The notes under the pieces: model-generated
The model's database searches: none
The model's input: only the letters and a program-made list of their open reading frames with translations
What the model was told of the DNA's origin: nothing
Source: G963675935 sp963675935
GTDB taxonomy: Bacteria > Planctomycetota > Planctomycetia > Pirellulales > Thermoguttaceae
Assembly (NCBI GenBank): GCA_963675935.2
Contig: CAXXPV010000008.1
Coordinates: forward strand, 620,001 to 684,000
DNA: 64,000 nt
Reading direction: 5' to 3'
Translations under genes and position numbers: made by a program
Shown here: piece after piece, positions 52,060 to 60,448 of the stretch
Numbering within the stretch: position 1 is the stretch's first letter
How the letters are laid out: every line of letters begins with the position of its first letter

Positions 52060-52330
52060 GGTTCGGAGGCTCCGATGGGAAGAGCGGCGACGAGGCGAGA
52101 GCATTTCCCACGAAATGCATGCGCGCACTGCCGTAAGCAGACGCCCCGCCACTTTGGCGGGTTCTTATACCAATCGAATGCGTGTGAATCAAGGGCAACT
52201 TAGAGATCATCCCGCCTTTGGGTGCAAGTTGCACTTTGTAAATCTGCCATGACGTGGTAAACAGAAGGGGGGAAGTTTTGCTTGGTGGGAGGCCAAGCGA
52301 CATAACTTTAGGTAAAGGAGGTAGCCAGGG

Positions 52331-52705
52331 ATGGCCATTAGCGAAGCATTACTAGAACGAATCACGGGGATGACGGCCGAATTGCGGCGGGAAATGTGGG
52401 GGCCAAACGGTGCGCCGGCCTGGGGAACGACGTTTGCCGAGATGGAAGACGAGACCGGGGAAGTCGGCGACGCTATTGCTTGCGTGCTGCTTTCCGAGGC
52501 GTTGCAAAAGCAGGCGGAGGCGGCCGGTCACGCGGCTGGCAAGTGCAGCGGATGCGGGGAGCCCATACCCCTAGAAGAAATCGCCGGACGGCTTCTCCAA
52601 GCCAAACGTGGAGAAGCCGTCTGGCAAGAATCCTACGGTCATTGCAAGCGGTGCCGCAAGGCTTTTTTTCCCTCACTCCCAATCCTTGGGCATCAGACCA
52701 GATGA
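52331..52705 (+). CDS. ISKra4-like transposase, zinc-ribbon frame (copy B)
   Basis: This is the 124-residue N-terminal frame (MAISEALLERITGMTAELRR) with KCSGCGEP and HCKRCRKAF. It overlaps the large frame by 98 bp through a T7 run, as in copy A. The +1 frame change is expected to make the full enzyme. Confidence 0.78.
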   Translation: MAISEALLERITGMTAELRREMWGPNGAPAWGTTFAEMEDETGEVGDAIACVLLSEALQKQAEAAGHAAGKCSGCGEPIPLEEIAGRLLQAKRGEAVWQESYGHCKRCRKAFFPSLPILGHQTR

Positions 52706-53921
52706 TACGGTTTCTCCGGCAGTGCTCCGCAAGATGGTTTATGCGGGCAGTCACGCCAGCAGTTTTCAGCAGGCCAGCAAGGACTTGAAAGAAGAAGCCG
52801 AGTTGGACATTTCCGATCAACGGATCATGCGGGCCACCAAGCGGATCGGTCAAGAGCGAGTGGCCCAACGGAAGGCGGAGGAAGCGGCGTGGGAGGCGTT
52901 GCCGTTGCCCGAGCAACAAGACAGTCCGCGCGAGCAAGTTCCGTGCGTGGCGTGCGTTGAAATGGACGGCGGACGCATCCAGATTCGCAATCGCAACGAA
53001 GAATTGTCTCCGAAGAAAGAAGAAGAATCGCGGAAGGGGCGATTTTGGCGCGAGACGAAAGTGGGCTGCTTGTTGTCGATGACGAGCGAAACCTTCGCGT
53101 CCGATCCTTGCCCGGCGATTCCGAAGATTTTCGTCGATCCGCGTCGAATGGGCAAAATATCTCGTGAAATCAAGGGTTTTTCTGCGGTTGGCGATTCGCC
53201 GGCCAAGGAGGAATCGGACAAGCCGTCGGCGTCTGAAAAGCGTCGAGGTCAGCCGGAGATATTGGTGCGGAGCGTGGTGGCGACGCGCGAGTCCATCGAG
53301 GCGTTCGGCAAGCAGTTGGCGTCGGCGGCGTGGGAGCGCGGCTTCATGGCGGCGAGCCGCAAGGCGTTCGTGGGCGATGGATCGGAAACAAATTGGTCGG
53401 TGTGGCGGCGATACTTTTCACATTTCACGCCGATCGTGGATTTCATCCATGCGTTGTGTTACGTGTTCGCCGGCGCGATGGCCGGCCGCACGATGGAAGA
53501 AGCGTGGCCGGAATACTGCCGTTGGGCGCAATGGTTGTGGAGCGGTCAGGTGGAGTTGGTGATTGCAGCGTTGCAAGAACGTCAGCGGGCGTTGGGACTG
53601 CCGGAGAAAAACGAGGCCGAAGATTCGCCGCGCAACAAGGTGGCGGATGCGTTGTGTTATCTGGAGAACCAAAGATCGAGGATGCACTATGACGAATATC
53701 GCCGGGAAGGGCTTCCGATCACCAGCAGCCACATCGAATCGACGATCAAGCAAATCAACCGTCGTGTGAAGGGCACGGAAAAGTTTTGGTCGAGTGGAGG
53801 AGCGGATGCGTTGTTGCAACTGACCGCCGACTACCTCAGCGACACCCAGCCGCTAACCACCTTTTGGCAGGATCGCCAAACCCAAGCCACCGGCCAACGC
53901 CACTACCAGACCGCCGGATAA
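52608..53921 (+). CDS. ISKra4-like transposase, C-terminal frame (copy B)
   Basis: The 437-residue frame carries the same acidic core as copy A (VEMDGGRIQ; GDGSETNW; SSHIESTIKQINRR). It is uninterrupted. High identity with copy A shows that at least one of the two copies arrived recently. Confidence 0.82.
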   Translation: MEKPSGKNPTVIASGAARLFFPHSQSLGIRPDDTVSPAVLRKMVYAGSHASSFQQASKDLKEEAELDISDQRIMRATKRIGQERVAQRKAEEAAWEALPLPEQQDSPREQVPCVACVEMDGGRIQIRNRNEELSPKKEEESRKGRFWRETKVGCLLSMTSETFASDPCPAIPKIFVDPRRMGKISREIKGFSAVGDSPAKEESDKPSASEKRRGQPEILVRSVVATRESIEAFGKQLASAAWERGFMAASRKAFVGDGSETNWSVWRRYFSHFTPIVDFIHALCYVFAGAMAGRTMEEAWPEYCRWAQWLWSGQVELVIAALQERQRALGLPEKNEAEDSPRNKVADALCYLENQRSRMHYDEYRREGLPITSSHIESTIKQINRRVKGTEKFWSSGGADALLQLTADYLSDTQPLTTFWQDRQTQATGQRHYQTAG

Positions 53922-54012
53922 ACAATACGCAAAGTGCAACTTGCACCCCCCGCCTTTCTCGCATTGGTACGCAACGAGTTGCGGTGTGCAAAATAGCCCG
54001 AAGGGCTTGTGA

Positions 54013-54199
54013 TAGGATAGCCCAGGGTTGCCGCCAGGAGCGGCTACCTGGGTTCCAAGCGGGAATACATAGCAATACCCCAACGGGGTTTCGTCGGGCG
54101 GCGGCATCCCGGTCTACGCAACCCTTTCAGGGTTAAAGGAATGGGATATGGCCGTTTTCCCAGGGTAGCCGCTCGGAGCGGCAACCCTGGGCTATCCTA
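54013..54199. repeat. Large nested palindromic element between IS copy B and fabF
   Basis: Arms TAGGATAGCCCAGGGTTGCC and GGCAACCCTGGGCTATCCTA enclose about 145 bp with inner GCGGCTACC...GGTAGCCGC. A weaker outer pair GCCCGAAGGG/CCCTTCGGG surrounds it (about 53993-54218). Confidence 0.75.
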
Positions 54200-54259
54200 C
54201 GAAATCCCTTCGGGATAAAAACATCGCCCACGTTTCATGCGGAAAGGGGGATGATCTGT

Positions 54260-55546
54260 TTATCCGTTGAACCGCCGCGCCAACAGCGAAATGTTCTGCC
54301 CGCCGAATCCAAAACTGTTGCTCAACGCCGCGTCGCAACGATGCTGCCGGGCAACATTCGGAACGTAGTCGAGGTCGCACTCGGGATCGGGCGTCTCATA
54401 GTTGATCGTCGGCGGAACGACGTTGTCGCGAATGGCCAGAAGGCAAAGGATCAATTCCGTCGCCCCGGCTGCGGCGATCAAATGACCCATCATGCTCTTC
54501 GTGCTGGAAACGGGAATTTTGTACGCCCGATCTCCGAACGTCTGCTTGACCGACAACGTCTCGACCTTGTCGTTCACCGCCGTGCTCGTGCCGTGAGCGT
54601 TGATGTAATCGACGTCGTCCAGACTCATGCCGGCGTCGGCCACGGCCATCTTCATGCACGCGATCGCGCCGCGGCCCTCGGGATGGGCGTCGGTAATGCG
54701 GAAGGCGTCGGCCGTCGAGCCGTAGCCGACGATCTCGCCCATAATTTTCGCGCCGCGCGCCTTGGCATGTTCGAGCGATTCGAGAACTAACATGCCGGAA
54801 CCCTCGCCGAGGACGAAGCCGTCGCGGTCGCGGTCGAACGGACGCGAGGCGCGGGCCGGCTCGTCGTTCCGCGTGCTCAGGGCCGTCAACAGGTTGAAAC
54901 CGGTGACGCCAAAAGGATGGATCATCGTGTGGGTGCCGCCGGAAAGCATCACGTCGGCCTCGCCGCGACGGATGATCTCGACCGCCTCGCCCACGGCTTG
55001 GCTGCTGGCGGCGCAGGCCGTGAGGCAATTCATGTTCGGCCCCTGGGCGTTGAAGAGGCTGGCCAAGTGGCCGGCGGGCATGTTCGGCTCCTGCTCCAAT
55101 TCTTCGATGGGGTGCAGCGTTTCCAGGCCCTTTTGGATGAATTTTGCGACGTCGAACTTTTCGCCGCCACCGAGGCCCGCAACCATCATCTGCGTGAACC
55201 GATCGAAATCCTGCTGGCCCTCGCCGCTACCAGTGTAGACGCCGAACCGGGTGGGATCGATCCGGTCGAGCTCGATGCCCGAGTTGGCCACGGCCTTTTT
55301 CGCGGCGCCGACGGCGAAATGGGTGTGCCGGCCCTGATGTTTCCAATCGTCGGGATTCTCGCCGACGTCGGAAACGTCCCAATTGCGCACTTCGGCGGCG
55401 ATTTTGGTGGGAAACTCCGAGGCGTCGAACCGCGAGATGCGTCCGACGCCGGACTCGCCGGCCAGCAGCCGCCGCCAGATGGTTTCAATCTCGGTGCCCA
55501 TCGGGGTGACAAGTCCGATGCCGGTGACTACAACGCGATGTCTCAT
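54260..55546 (-). CDS. fabF: Beta-ketoacyl-ACP synthase (FabF type), active form
   Basis: This 428-residue thiolase-fold protein starts MRHRVVVTGIGLVTPMGTEI. The catalytic Cys178 lies in NCLTACAASSQAVGEA, His in INAHGTSTAVND, and the second His in SSTKSMMGHLIAAAGATELI. It condenses malonyl-ACP with acyl-ACP. It is last in a minus-strand operon with two dehydratases, a reductase and an ACP, so it belongs to a dedicated fatty-acid or polyketide-like pathway. Symbol is by similarity only. Confidence 0.9.
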   Translation of the reverse strand: MRHRVVVTGIGLVTPMGTEIETIWRRLLAGESGVGRISRFDASEFPTKIAAEVRNWDVSDVGENPDDWKHQGRHTHFAVGAAKKAVANSGIELDRIDPTRFGVYTGSGEGQQDFDRFTQMMVAGLGGGEKFDVAKFIQKGLETLHPIEELEQEPNMPAGHLASLFNAQGPNMNCLTACAASSQAVGEAVEIIRRGEADVMLSGGTHTMIHPFGVTGFNLLTALSTRNDEPARASRPFDRDRDGFVLGEGSGMLVLESLEHAKARGAKIMGEIVGYGSTADAFRITDAHPEGRGAIACMKMAVADAGMSLDDVDYINAHGTSTAVNDKVETLSVKQTFGDRAYKIPVSSTKSMMGHLIAAAGATELILCLLAIRDNVVPPTINYETPDPECDLDYVPNVARQHRCDAALSNSFGFGGQNISLLARRFNG

Positions 55547-55567
55547 GCTTATGTTCCTTTTTACACC

Positions 55568-55780
55568 TTATACGGCGGCGGCCAGGGCATCCGCTTTTTG
55601 TTCCACGGAGTTGATCAAATCCTGGATCGCATCCACTTCGTTTTCCTCGAAATACGCTTCGCCGCACTGTTGGCAAACCCACGCCGGAACGCTATCGAGG
55701 AGCAGGTGGCACCCCTTGCGATCGACGTGAAACGGGGTTTGTCCCTTCAGCATTTCACCTTGGCAGTGAATACACTTCAT
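55568..55780 (-). CDS. YgiT/MqsA-type zinc finger protein
   Basis: The 70-residue protein (MKCIHCQGEMLKGQTPFHVD) carries two CxxC pairs (CIHC, CQQC), forming the zinc finger of MqsA/YgiT-type antitoxins, then a short helical tail. No toxin gene lies beside it. It is 22 bp upstream of the fabF start and may be an orphan antitoxin-like regulator. Confidence 0.75.
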   Translation of the reverse strand: MKCIHCQGEMLKGQTPFHVDRKGCHLLLDSVPAWVCQQCGEAYFEENEVDAIQDLINSVEQKADALAAAV

Positions 55781-55859
55781 CAATAGTTAGCTGTTATGAC
55801 ATCCGAGGAAATATAAAAAACAGTTCTGACCTCTTTGTTGCCTGACCCCTTTGTTGCCC

Positions 55860-56228
55860 CTAGCGAGTGGACCATCCAATGACGAGTGCCACCGAAACAA
55901 TCCAAGCGACGAGGCTTACAACCGCTGACAACATGCGCCACCGTGGATTATTCGTCAGCACGACGATGAATAACGGCCCTACTCCGAGCCCAACCGATAA
56001 TGTGAATTTTGCAAACGTGACACCATGAAACGGCATTAGGCCAAACGGTCCCAATAGGATTGCCGTCATCGGATGAAAATGTGGCACAGGGGCAATTCGA
56101 CTGGAATGAGAAAGTGCGACAAACAATGCTATCGCCATATAAACAACAAGCCCGATTACGATAATAACGCGACGATAGGATGTCGTCATTCTTTCATGAT
56201 CGACTGGTATGCCTACTTGAGTATCCAT
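55860..56228 (-). CDS. Small membrane protein with three to four helices
   Basis: The protein of about 122 residues (MDTQVGIPVDHERMTTSYRR) has hydrophobic segments at VIIVIGLVVYMAIALFVAL, FHPMTAILLGPFGLMPFHGV, FTLSVGLGVGPLFIVVL, and LSAVVSLVAWIVSVALVIGW. No family was recognised. It follows the preceding small gene by 8 bp, so it is probably co-transcribed. Confidence 0.6.
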   Translation of the reverse strand: MDTQVGIPVDHERMTTSYRRVIIVIGLVVYMAIALFVALSHSSRIAPVPHFHPMTAILLGPFGLMPFHGVTFAKFTLSVGLGVGPLFIVVLTNNPRWRMLSAVVSLVAWIVSVALVIGWSTR

Positions 56229-56236
56229 CTTGCCGT

Positions 56237-56623
56237 TCACGGAGCCATCGCTCCTATTTCGACCGTTGATACATGGCCAACGCGAAGGGCAAAGGGCAAA
56301 CGAGCGGGGTACGCCGCGCGTGACGCCTGAATCGCCTCGCTAAGCGTCTTGCCAAGAAAAAAATCGCCGGACTCAGGCTCGATTGCCACAAAATCGTCCA
56401 GGTTGGTGGATTCCAAACGATTTTTGAGGCGATCTTGGTAAATCGCTTTTGCCTGGTCTCCCAGATCGGCAGAGAGTTTGGATGCCATATCTGTCACTCT
56501 CTTCTGAATGATTGTAACCTTGTGATCCAACTGTATTAGAACATGGCTCAAAACAACTTCCCGATCTTGCACCCATTCGCCCGGCACAAGTGCCTGGGCT
56601 AAACGGGTCAATGGGAAAGTCAT
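56237..56623 (-). CDS. DUF5678-like hypothetical protein
   Basis: From ATG 56623 (MTFPLTRLAQALVPGEWVQD) the protein has about 128 residues. Its C-terminal half (DFVAIEPESGDFFLGKTLSE, AIQASRAAYPARLPFALRVG) matches the short beta-alpha-beta pattern of DUF5678-like domains, often seen beside toxin-antitoxin or protease-like genes. The N-terminal half is a helical coiled coil. The start is uncertain because it lies 30 bp after the dehydratase stop. Confidence 0.5.
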   Translation of the reverse strand: MTFPLTRLAQALVPGEWVQDREVVLSHVLIQLDHKVTIIQKRVTDMASKLSADLGDQAKAIYQDRLKNRLESTNLDDFVAIEPESGDFFLGKTLSEAIQASRAAYPARLPFALRVGHVSTVEIGAMAP

Positions 56624-56652
56624 TTGTTCCCAAATCCTTATACGGTCTTCCG

Positions 56653-57180
56653 CTACGTTCTTGTCCCTTCGACCGCCTCGACCAGCCGCTTGGGCGGCAA
56701 CAACGGCCCGCCGTCGGCGGCATGGCCCACGCTGAACGCCCCGAGCAGCCGCATCATCCGCAAAAACGATTCGGGATCGAACAAGCTGCCCAGGCGTGAA
56801 TCGTTCAAGTGGGCGAACACAATCTCCGCCTCGGCGTGCAGCACATCGCCCTTGTGGCTCGTGGCCGTGACCATCGCCCCTTCCTCGCGAATGTACTCGA
56901 TCTTGGTCGTGTAGGTCAGCGTGTCGCCGGGCGTGGCCGCGCAATGGAAAACGGCCTTCGGCAGCTTGGCCAACACCACCTTCTCGGTGAACTGGTTGTA
57001 CTCGCTCACCAGCAGCCCGCCTGTTTGAGCCATCCCCTCGATCACCAACGAATTGGGGATCATCGGGTAAAAGGGGAAATGATCGTGCAGATGGTCCTCG
57101 GCCAGCGAGATATTCTTAATGGCCTTGGCATACCGCCCGCTCTCGAACTCGATAAACCGATCTATCCAATACCATCGCAT
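56653..57180 (-). CDS. Hot-dog 3-hydroxyacyl-ACP dehydratase (FabA/FabZ-like)
   Basis: The 175-residue protein has the catalytic block HLHDHFPFYPMIPNSLVIEG, with His and Glu positioned as in FabZ, and SHKGDVLHAEAEIVFAHLND. It dehydrates 3-hydroxyacyl-ACP. The C-terminal extension with LLPPKRLVEAVEG is longer than usual FabZ. It is between the ACP and FabF genes in the same operon. Confidence 0.82.
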   Translation of the reverse strand: MRWYWIDRFIEFESGRYAKAIKNISLAEDHLHDHFPFYPMIPNSLVIEGMAQTGGLLVSEYNQFTEKVVLAKLPKAVFHCAATPGDTLTYTTKIEYIREEGAMVTATSHKGDVLHAEAEIVFAHLNDSRLGSLFDPESFLRMMRLLGAFSVGHAADGGPLLPPKRLVEAVEGTRT

Positions 57181-57261
57181 GGCACGGCTTCCTATAAGTG
57201 GCTAGCGGCTAGTAATTGTGGCTAATGAACGAACCACTAGCCACTAGCCACCAACAACCTC

Positions 57262-57651
57262 TTACTCAGTCACTTCCACTTTGCTCTCGACGAACCGGCA
57301 CATGTCGGCCACCGTCAAGAGATTGCCGAAGTCCTGCACGATGGGCTTCTTCGAGAAATCGTCGAGGTTGGCGAACGGCATCCGCTTGCGCAGCTCGGCC
57401 AAGCCCACTTCCGTCACCTTGCCATCCTGAACGTACTTGGCGTCGGTGAGAATGTCCTCGGGGAACAGTTCGCCGCGGGGAATCTTGATGTCGAACCCTT
57501 TTTCCAGCCGGAAAACGATGTCCAGAAAGTCGATCGATTCGGCGCCGAGGTCTCCCACGAGCGTGGCTTCCGGGGTAACATCCTCGTCATCGACCCCAAG
57601 GGCGTCGACCAAGGCGGTTTTGATTTTCTCGAAGACTTCTTCCTTCGTTGG
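57262..57651 (-). CDS. acpP: Acyl carrier protein with C-terminal extension
   Basis: From ATG 57651 (MPTKEEVFEKIKTALVDALG) the 129-residue protein has the phosphopantetheine Ser in LGAESIDFLDIVFRLE. It is about 50 residues longer than normal ACP and ends in TVADMCRFVESKVEV. It probably carries the growing acyl chain for the neighbouring enzymes. Symbol is by similarity. Confidence 0.83.
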   Translation of the reverse strand, partial: PTKEEVFEKIKTALVDALGVDDEDVTPEATLVGDLGAESIDFLDIVFRLEKGFDIKIPRGELFPEDILTDAKYVQDGKVTEVGLAELRKRMPFANLDDFSKKPIVQDFGNLLTVADMCRFVESKVEVTE

Positions 57652-57755
57652 CATGGCCTTACTAACCTCCAAGACTGAACTAAAAATATCCACGTGGGAC
57701 GTAAATTACGCCGCCACCCAATAACAGTGCGATTCACGCACCCTATTACAATATC

Positions 57756-57827
57756 GTTTAGCCGGCGAACTTGTTCGCCGCGTGGGATGTCGCCCCAAAA
57801 CGCGGCGGGCAAGCCCGCCGGCTAAAC
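57756..57827. repeat. Palindromic element TTTAGCCGGCGAACTTGTTC
   Basis: Arms GTTTAGCCGGCGAACTTGTT and ...AAGCCCGCCGGCTAAAC enclose about 30 bp. It sits between the ACP and FabG genes and is related to 61161-61239 and 30411-30477. Confidence 0.75.
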
Positions 57828-57883
57828 ATTCCAATGTTGCATTACTATTCTGATGGTCAACAAAAAATCCAATCCCTAATCCC

Positions 57884-58636
57884 TCAATATCCGCCCAAGC
57901 TCAGGCCGCCATCGACACGCAACACCTGACCGGTCATATACGCAGCGTCGTCGCTGGCCAGGAAGGCCGCCACAGCGGCGATTTCCTCGGGCTTGCCGAT
58001 GCGCTTGATTGGAATCATTTTCTTGATCTGATCGCCCGCGATCCCACGAACCACCTGGCTCATGTCGGTCTCGATCATTCCCGGAGCAATGGCGTTGACC
58101 CGAACGTTCCGCGGCGCGAGTTCCTTGGCCAGCGAGCGGGTCAAACCGTTGATGCCGCCCTTGCTGGCGGCGTAGTTCGTCTGTCCGCGGGCGGCGAACT
58201 CGGCGGCGGTGCTCGACAAGTTCACGATGCTGCCGCGCCGGGCCATCATCATCGGCTGCGTCACGGCGTGGCAGTAATTGAACGTTCCGCCCAGATTGGT
58301 GTCGATAACATTGCGCCACTGGTCTTGGGTCATGGCGCCGAGCAGTCCGTCCTGAACGATCCCGGCCGAGTTGATCAGCACGTCGATGTGTTCCCACTCC
58401 ACAAACAACGCATCGACAATTTCGTGGGCGCGCTGAAAATCGCGAACGTCGGCCTGGAAGGCACGGACTTCGCCGGGCGTGTCCTTCAACTCGGCCAACA
58501 GCGCTTCGGCGGCCTGCTGGTTGCTGTGGTAGACCAGGGCGACTTTGGCGCCTTCGGCGGCCAAACGCGCCACGCAAGCGCGGCCGATGCCACGACTCCC
58601 GCCGGTCACAATCGCTGTCTTGCCTTCAAATCGCAT
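57884..58636 (-). CDS. fabG: 3-oxoacyl-ACP reductase (SDR family, FabG type)
   Basis: The 250-residue Rossmann protein has GGSRGIGRACVARLAAEGAK (NAD(P)H-binding TGxxxGxG variant), NSAGIVQDGLLGAMT, and the catalytic Tyr/Lys in TNYAASKGGINGLTRSLAKE. It reduces beta-ketoacyl-ACP. It follows the second dehydratase by 9 bp, so both are in one operon. Confidence 0.9.
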   Translation of the reverse strand: MRFEGKTAIVTGGSRGIGRACVARLAAEGAKVALVYHSNQQAAEALLAELKDTPGEVRAFQADVRDFQRAHEIVDALFVEWEHIDVLINSAGIVQDGLLGAMTQDQWRNVIDTNLGGTFNYCHAVTQPMMMARRGSIVNLSSTAAEFAARGQTNYAASKGGINGLTRSLAKELAPRNVRVNAIAPGMIETDMSQVVRGIAGDQIKKMIPIKRIGKPEEIAAVAAFLASDDAAYMTGQVLRVDGGLSLGGY

Positions 58637-58645
58637 CGATAATCT

Positions 58646-59149
58646 CTAGTGCTTGGAGGTTGCGGCGTTTTCCACTTGCGGTGGTTGATATAGTATTTTC
58701 AGTTGGTTTCTCAAATCCTGCCGGGTCGCTTCGTCGGTCGCTTGGTGTTGCGGATCGGAGTCGGCCAAGTTGTAGCACGCCAATACAAGACGGGCCGTCA
58801 GCATGACTCGGCCGCTCATCATCCCGTAGGCCTTCAGCTTCACCTCTCCTTTGTCGAACTTGACAATCTCCGCGGTCACTTCGAGCGTTTGGCCCGGCTC
58901 GACGAATTGCGCATACTTTACATTGTTGGCCTGTTTCAATACCACGATGCTGTGGGCGAAGTCCTCGCTCACCCGCACCAACCACGCCCCCGCCTGCGTC
59001 AGCGCCTCGAGCATCAACACGCCGGGCATCACGGGAAAGTGCGGAAAATGGTCGGCCAAATACTCCTCAGACATCGTCAATGTCTTCACGGCCGTGATGC
59101 GTACACCCGGCTCCAACTCGACGATGCGATCAATCAGGGAAAAACGCAT
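58646..59149 (-). CDS. Hot-dog 3-hydroxyacyl-ACP dehydratase (FabZ-like)
   Basis: The 167-residue protein carries the catalytic HFPHFPVMPGVLMLEALTQA block. It starts MRFSLIDRIVELEPGVRITA, typical of FabZ, and has the GQTLEVTAEIVKFDKGEVKL strand. It is first in the operon. Two dehydratases in one cluster suggest a dedicated or iterative pathway. Confidence 0.85.
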   Translation of the reverse strand: MRFSLIDRIVELEPGVRITAVKTLTMSEEYLADHFPHFPVMPGVLMLEALTQAGAWLVRVSEDFAHSIVVLKQANNVKYAQFVEPGQTLEVTAEIVKFDKGEVKLKAYGMMSGRVMLTARLVLACYNLADSDPQHQATDEATRQDLRNQLKILYQPPQVENAATSKH

Positions 59150-59441
59150 GGTTTCGGCGTCTTCGGAGGGATAATCGGCTTAGGTAAATTGTAGTTATAT
59201 CGGAAAAATCAAGCCCTTTAGTATAACGGGTGGGTAGTCGGTCCACAACCGCACCTTTTCGGAGTCGTGACAACCTGCCATTCTGGCAGTCGCCACGACA
59301 CCCCCCAGGGTAGAAAATATCGCCTTAACTCCTTGTATAGCAATAGTTAATGCATTCCAACCTAGAGTTAGGTACGCTCTTTGCATCCTCGTTCCTCCAT
59401 GAGATTTCAAGGTTTTGGCAAGAATTTAAGGAGGTTTTGTT
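59150..59441 (+). promoter_or_regulatory. Upstream region of the small heat-shock operon
   Basis: The region contains a 6-3-6 palindrome CTGCCATTCTGGCAG near 59275 and a strong AAGGAGG (59428-59434), 7 nt before ATG. No CIRCE (TTAGCACTC) element is present. It also serves as the divergent promoter region for the dehydratase operon on the minus strand. Confidence 0.45.
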
Positions 59442-59885
59442 ATGGTCTTTGGATACCAAAACACGCGACATCCGTTGCACCAGCTTCGCGACGAGATGGA
59501 CCGCCTTTTGACGGGCGTTTTCGGTCCTGCGGCCGACGGCTTCCTGCCAGCAGTCTTTCGCGGCCAGCCCGCCGTCAACGTCTGGGAACAAAACGATGCC
59601 TTGAAGGTGGAAATGGAACTGCCGGGCATTAAAACCGAACAACTCGACATCTCGGTCGCCGGCGATGAGCTGTCGGTCAAGGTTGACTGCCCGGAGATGG
59701 CCCAGGAGGGCATCACGTATCATCGGCGCGAGCGGCCAGTCGGATCATTCAGCCGGGTGGTGCGGTTGCCCGTGGAGGTTGACGCCAATCGGGTGGAAGC
59801 CACCCTTCGCGACGGAGTGCTGACCATTACGTTGCCGAAGGCGGAAAGCTCAAAGCCTCGCAAGATCAACGTCGCCGGCGCCTAG
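59442..59885 (+). CDS. Small heat-shock protein (Hsp20/alpha-crystallin), copy 1
   Basis: This 147-residue protein has the alpha-crystallin domain (NVWEQNDALKVEMELPGIKT; GSFSRVVRLPVEVDANRVEA; GVLTITLPKAESSKPRKINV). It is an ATP-independent holdase. First of three tandem paralogues. AAGGAGG ribosome-binding site 7 nt upstream. Confidence 0.92.
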   Translation: MVFGYQNTRHPLHQLRDEMDRLLTGVFGPAADGFLPAVFRGQPAVNVWEQNDALKVEMELPGIKTEQLDISVAGDELSVKVDCPEMAQEGITYHRRERPVGSFSRVVRLPVEVDANRVEATLRDGVLTITLPKAESSKPRKINVAGA

Positions 59886-59901
59886 TACCCCACAAAGTTG
59901 G

Positions 59902-59971
59902 AATAGCCGGAGGCCAACAGCCTCCGGAGAGCCGGCGGCAACGCCAGGGAGGCTGTTAGCCTCCGGCTATT
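59902..59971. repeat. Palindrome AATAGCCGGAGGCC...CTCCGGCTATT
   Basis: Arms AATAGCCGGAGGCCAACAGC and GGCTGTTAGCCTCCGGCTAT bound an interior with a CCGGCGGC hairpin. It shares the AATAGCCGGAGG core with 30304-30402, but lacks the terminal inverted repeats. It lies 16 nt after copy 1. Confidence 0.75.
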
Positions 59972-60011
59972 GTGCCAACCGTAACACTAAATGGATAAAG
60001 GAGATATGCCC

Positions 60012-60413
60012 ATGGAAAAAGAAACGGTCCTCACCAAGCCCTCGGCCGAACAGCCAGCCGTGGCCGAGCGTACCCGTAGCGGGTGCTGCTTCCGTCCGAA
60101 CGTCGATATTTTGGAGCAGAACGACGAACTGTTGGTTCTGGCCGACATGCCCGGCGCGAAGAACGACGCGATCGACGTGAAGTTCGAGGACGGCGTACTG
60201 GAGATTTACGCCGCCGTGCCGCCGCGCGAGTGCGATGGTCCGACGTGTCTGCTGCAAGAATACGGCGTCGGCGACTACTATCGCACGTTTCATGTGAGCG
60301 AGGCGATTGATGCGGGCAAGATATCGGCCCAATTCGCCGACGGCGTCTTGACGCTCCGGCTGCCGAAGGCCGAATCGGCGAAGCCCCGGAAGATCGCCGT
60401 CGCCGCCAACTAA
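60012..60413 (+). CDS. Small heat-shock protein (Hsp20), copy 2
   Basis: The start ATG 60012 (MEKETVLTKPSAEQPAVAER) is chosen because AAAGGAG lies 8 nt upstream; ATG 59991 and 60006 are alternatives. The 133-residue protein has the alpha-crystallin core (VDILEQNDELLVLADMPGAK; YYRTFHVSEAIDAGKISAQF; GVLTLRLPKAESAKPRKIAV). Divergent N-terminus compared with copy 1. Confidence 0.9.
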   Translation: MEKETVLTKPSAEQPAVAERTRSGCCFRPNVDILEQNDELLVLADMPGAKNDAIDVKFEDGVLEIYAAVPPRECDGPTCLLQEYGVGDYYRTFHVSEAIDAGKISAQFADGVLTLRLPKAESAKPRKIAVAAN

Positions 60414-60448
60414 TTTCGGTATTACCCATAAAAAAGGAGAATTTTGCC

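Larger units (their letters stand above)
52220..53948 (+). mobile_element. ISKra4-like insertion sequence, copy B
   Basis: Same length (1729 bp), inverted repeats and gene content as 9441-11169, in opposite orientation. It is flanked by a 9-bp duplication CCCGCCTTT (52211-52219 and 53949-53957). The predicted proteins differ from copy A at only two positions (Leu8 for Arg8; Glu for Ala in QRKAEEA). Confidence 0.9.

Noticed and set aside
59150..59441. CIRCE or HrcA-type heat-shock operator upstream of the Hsp20 genes
   Set aside because: The nine-base CIRCE arms are absent; only a short 6-3-6 palindrome is seen.
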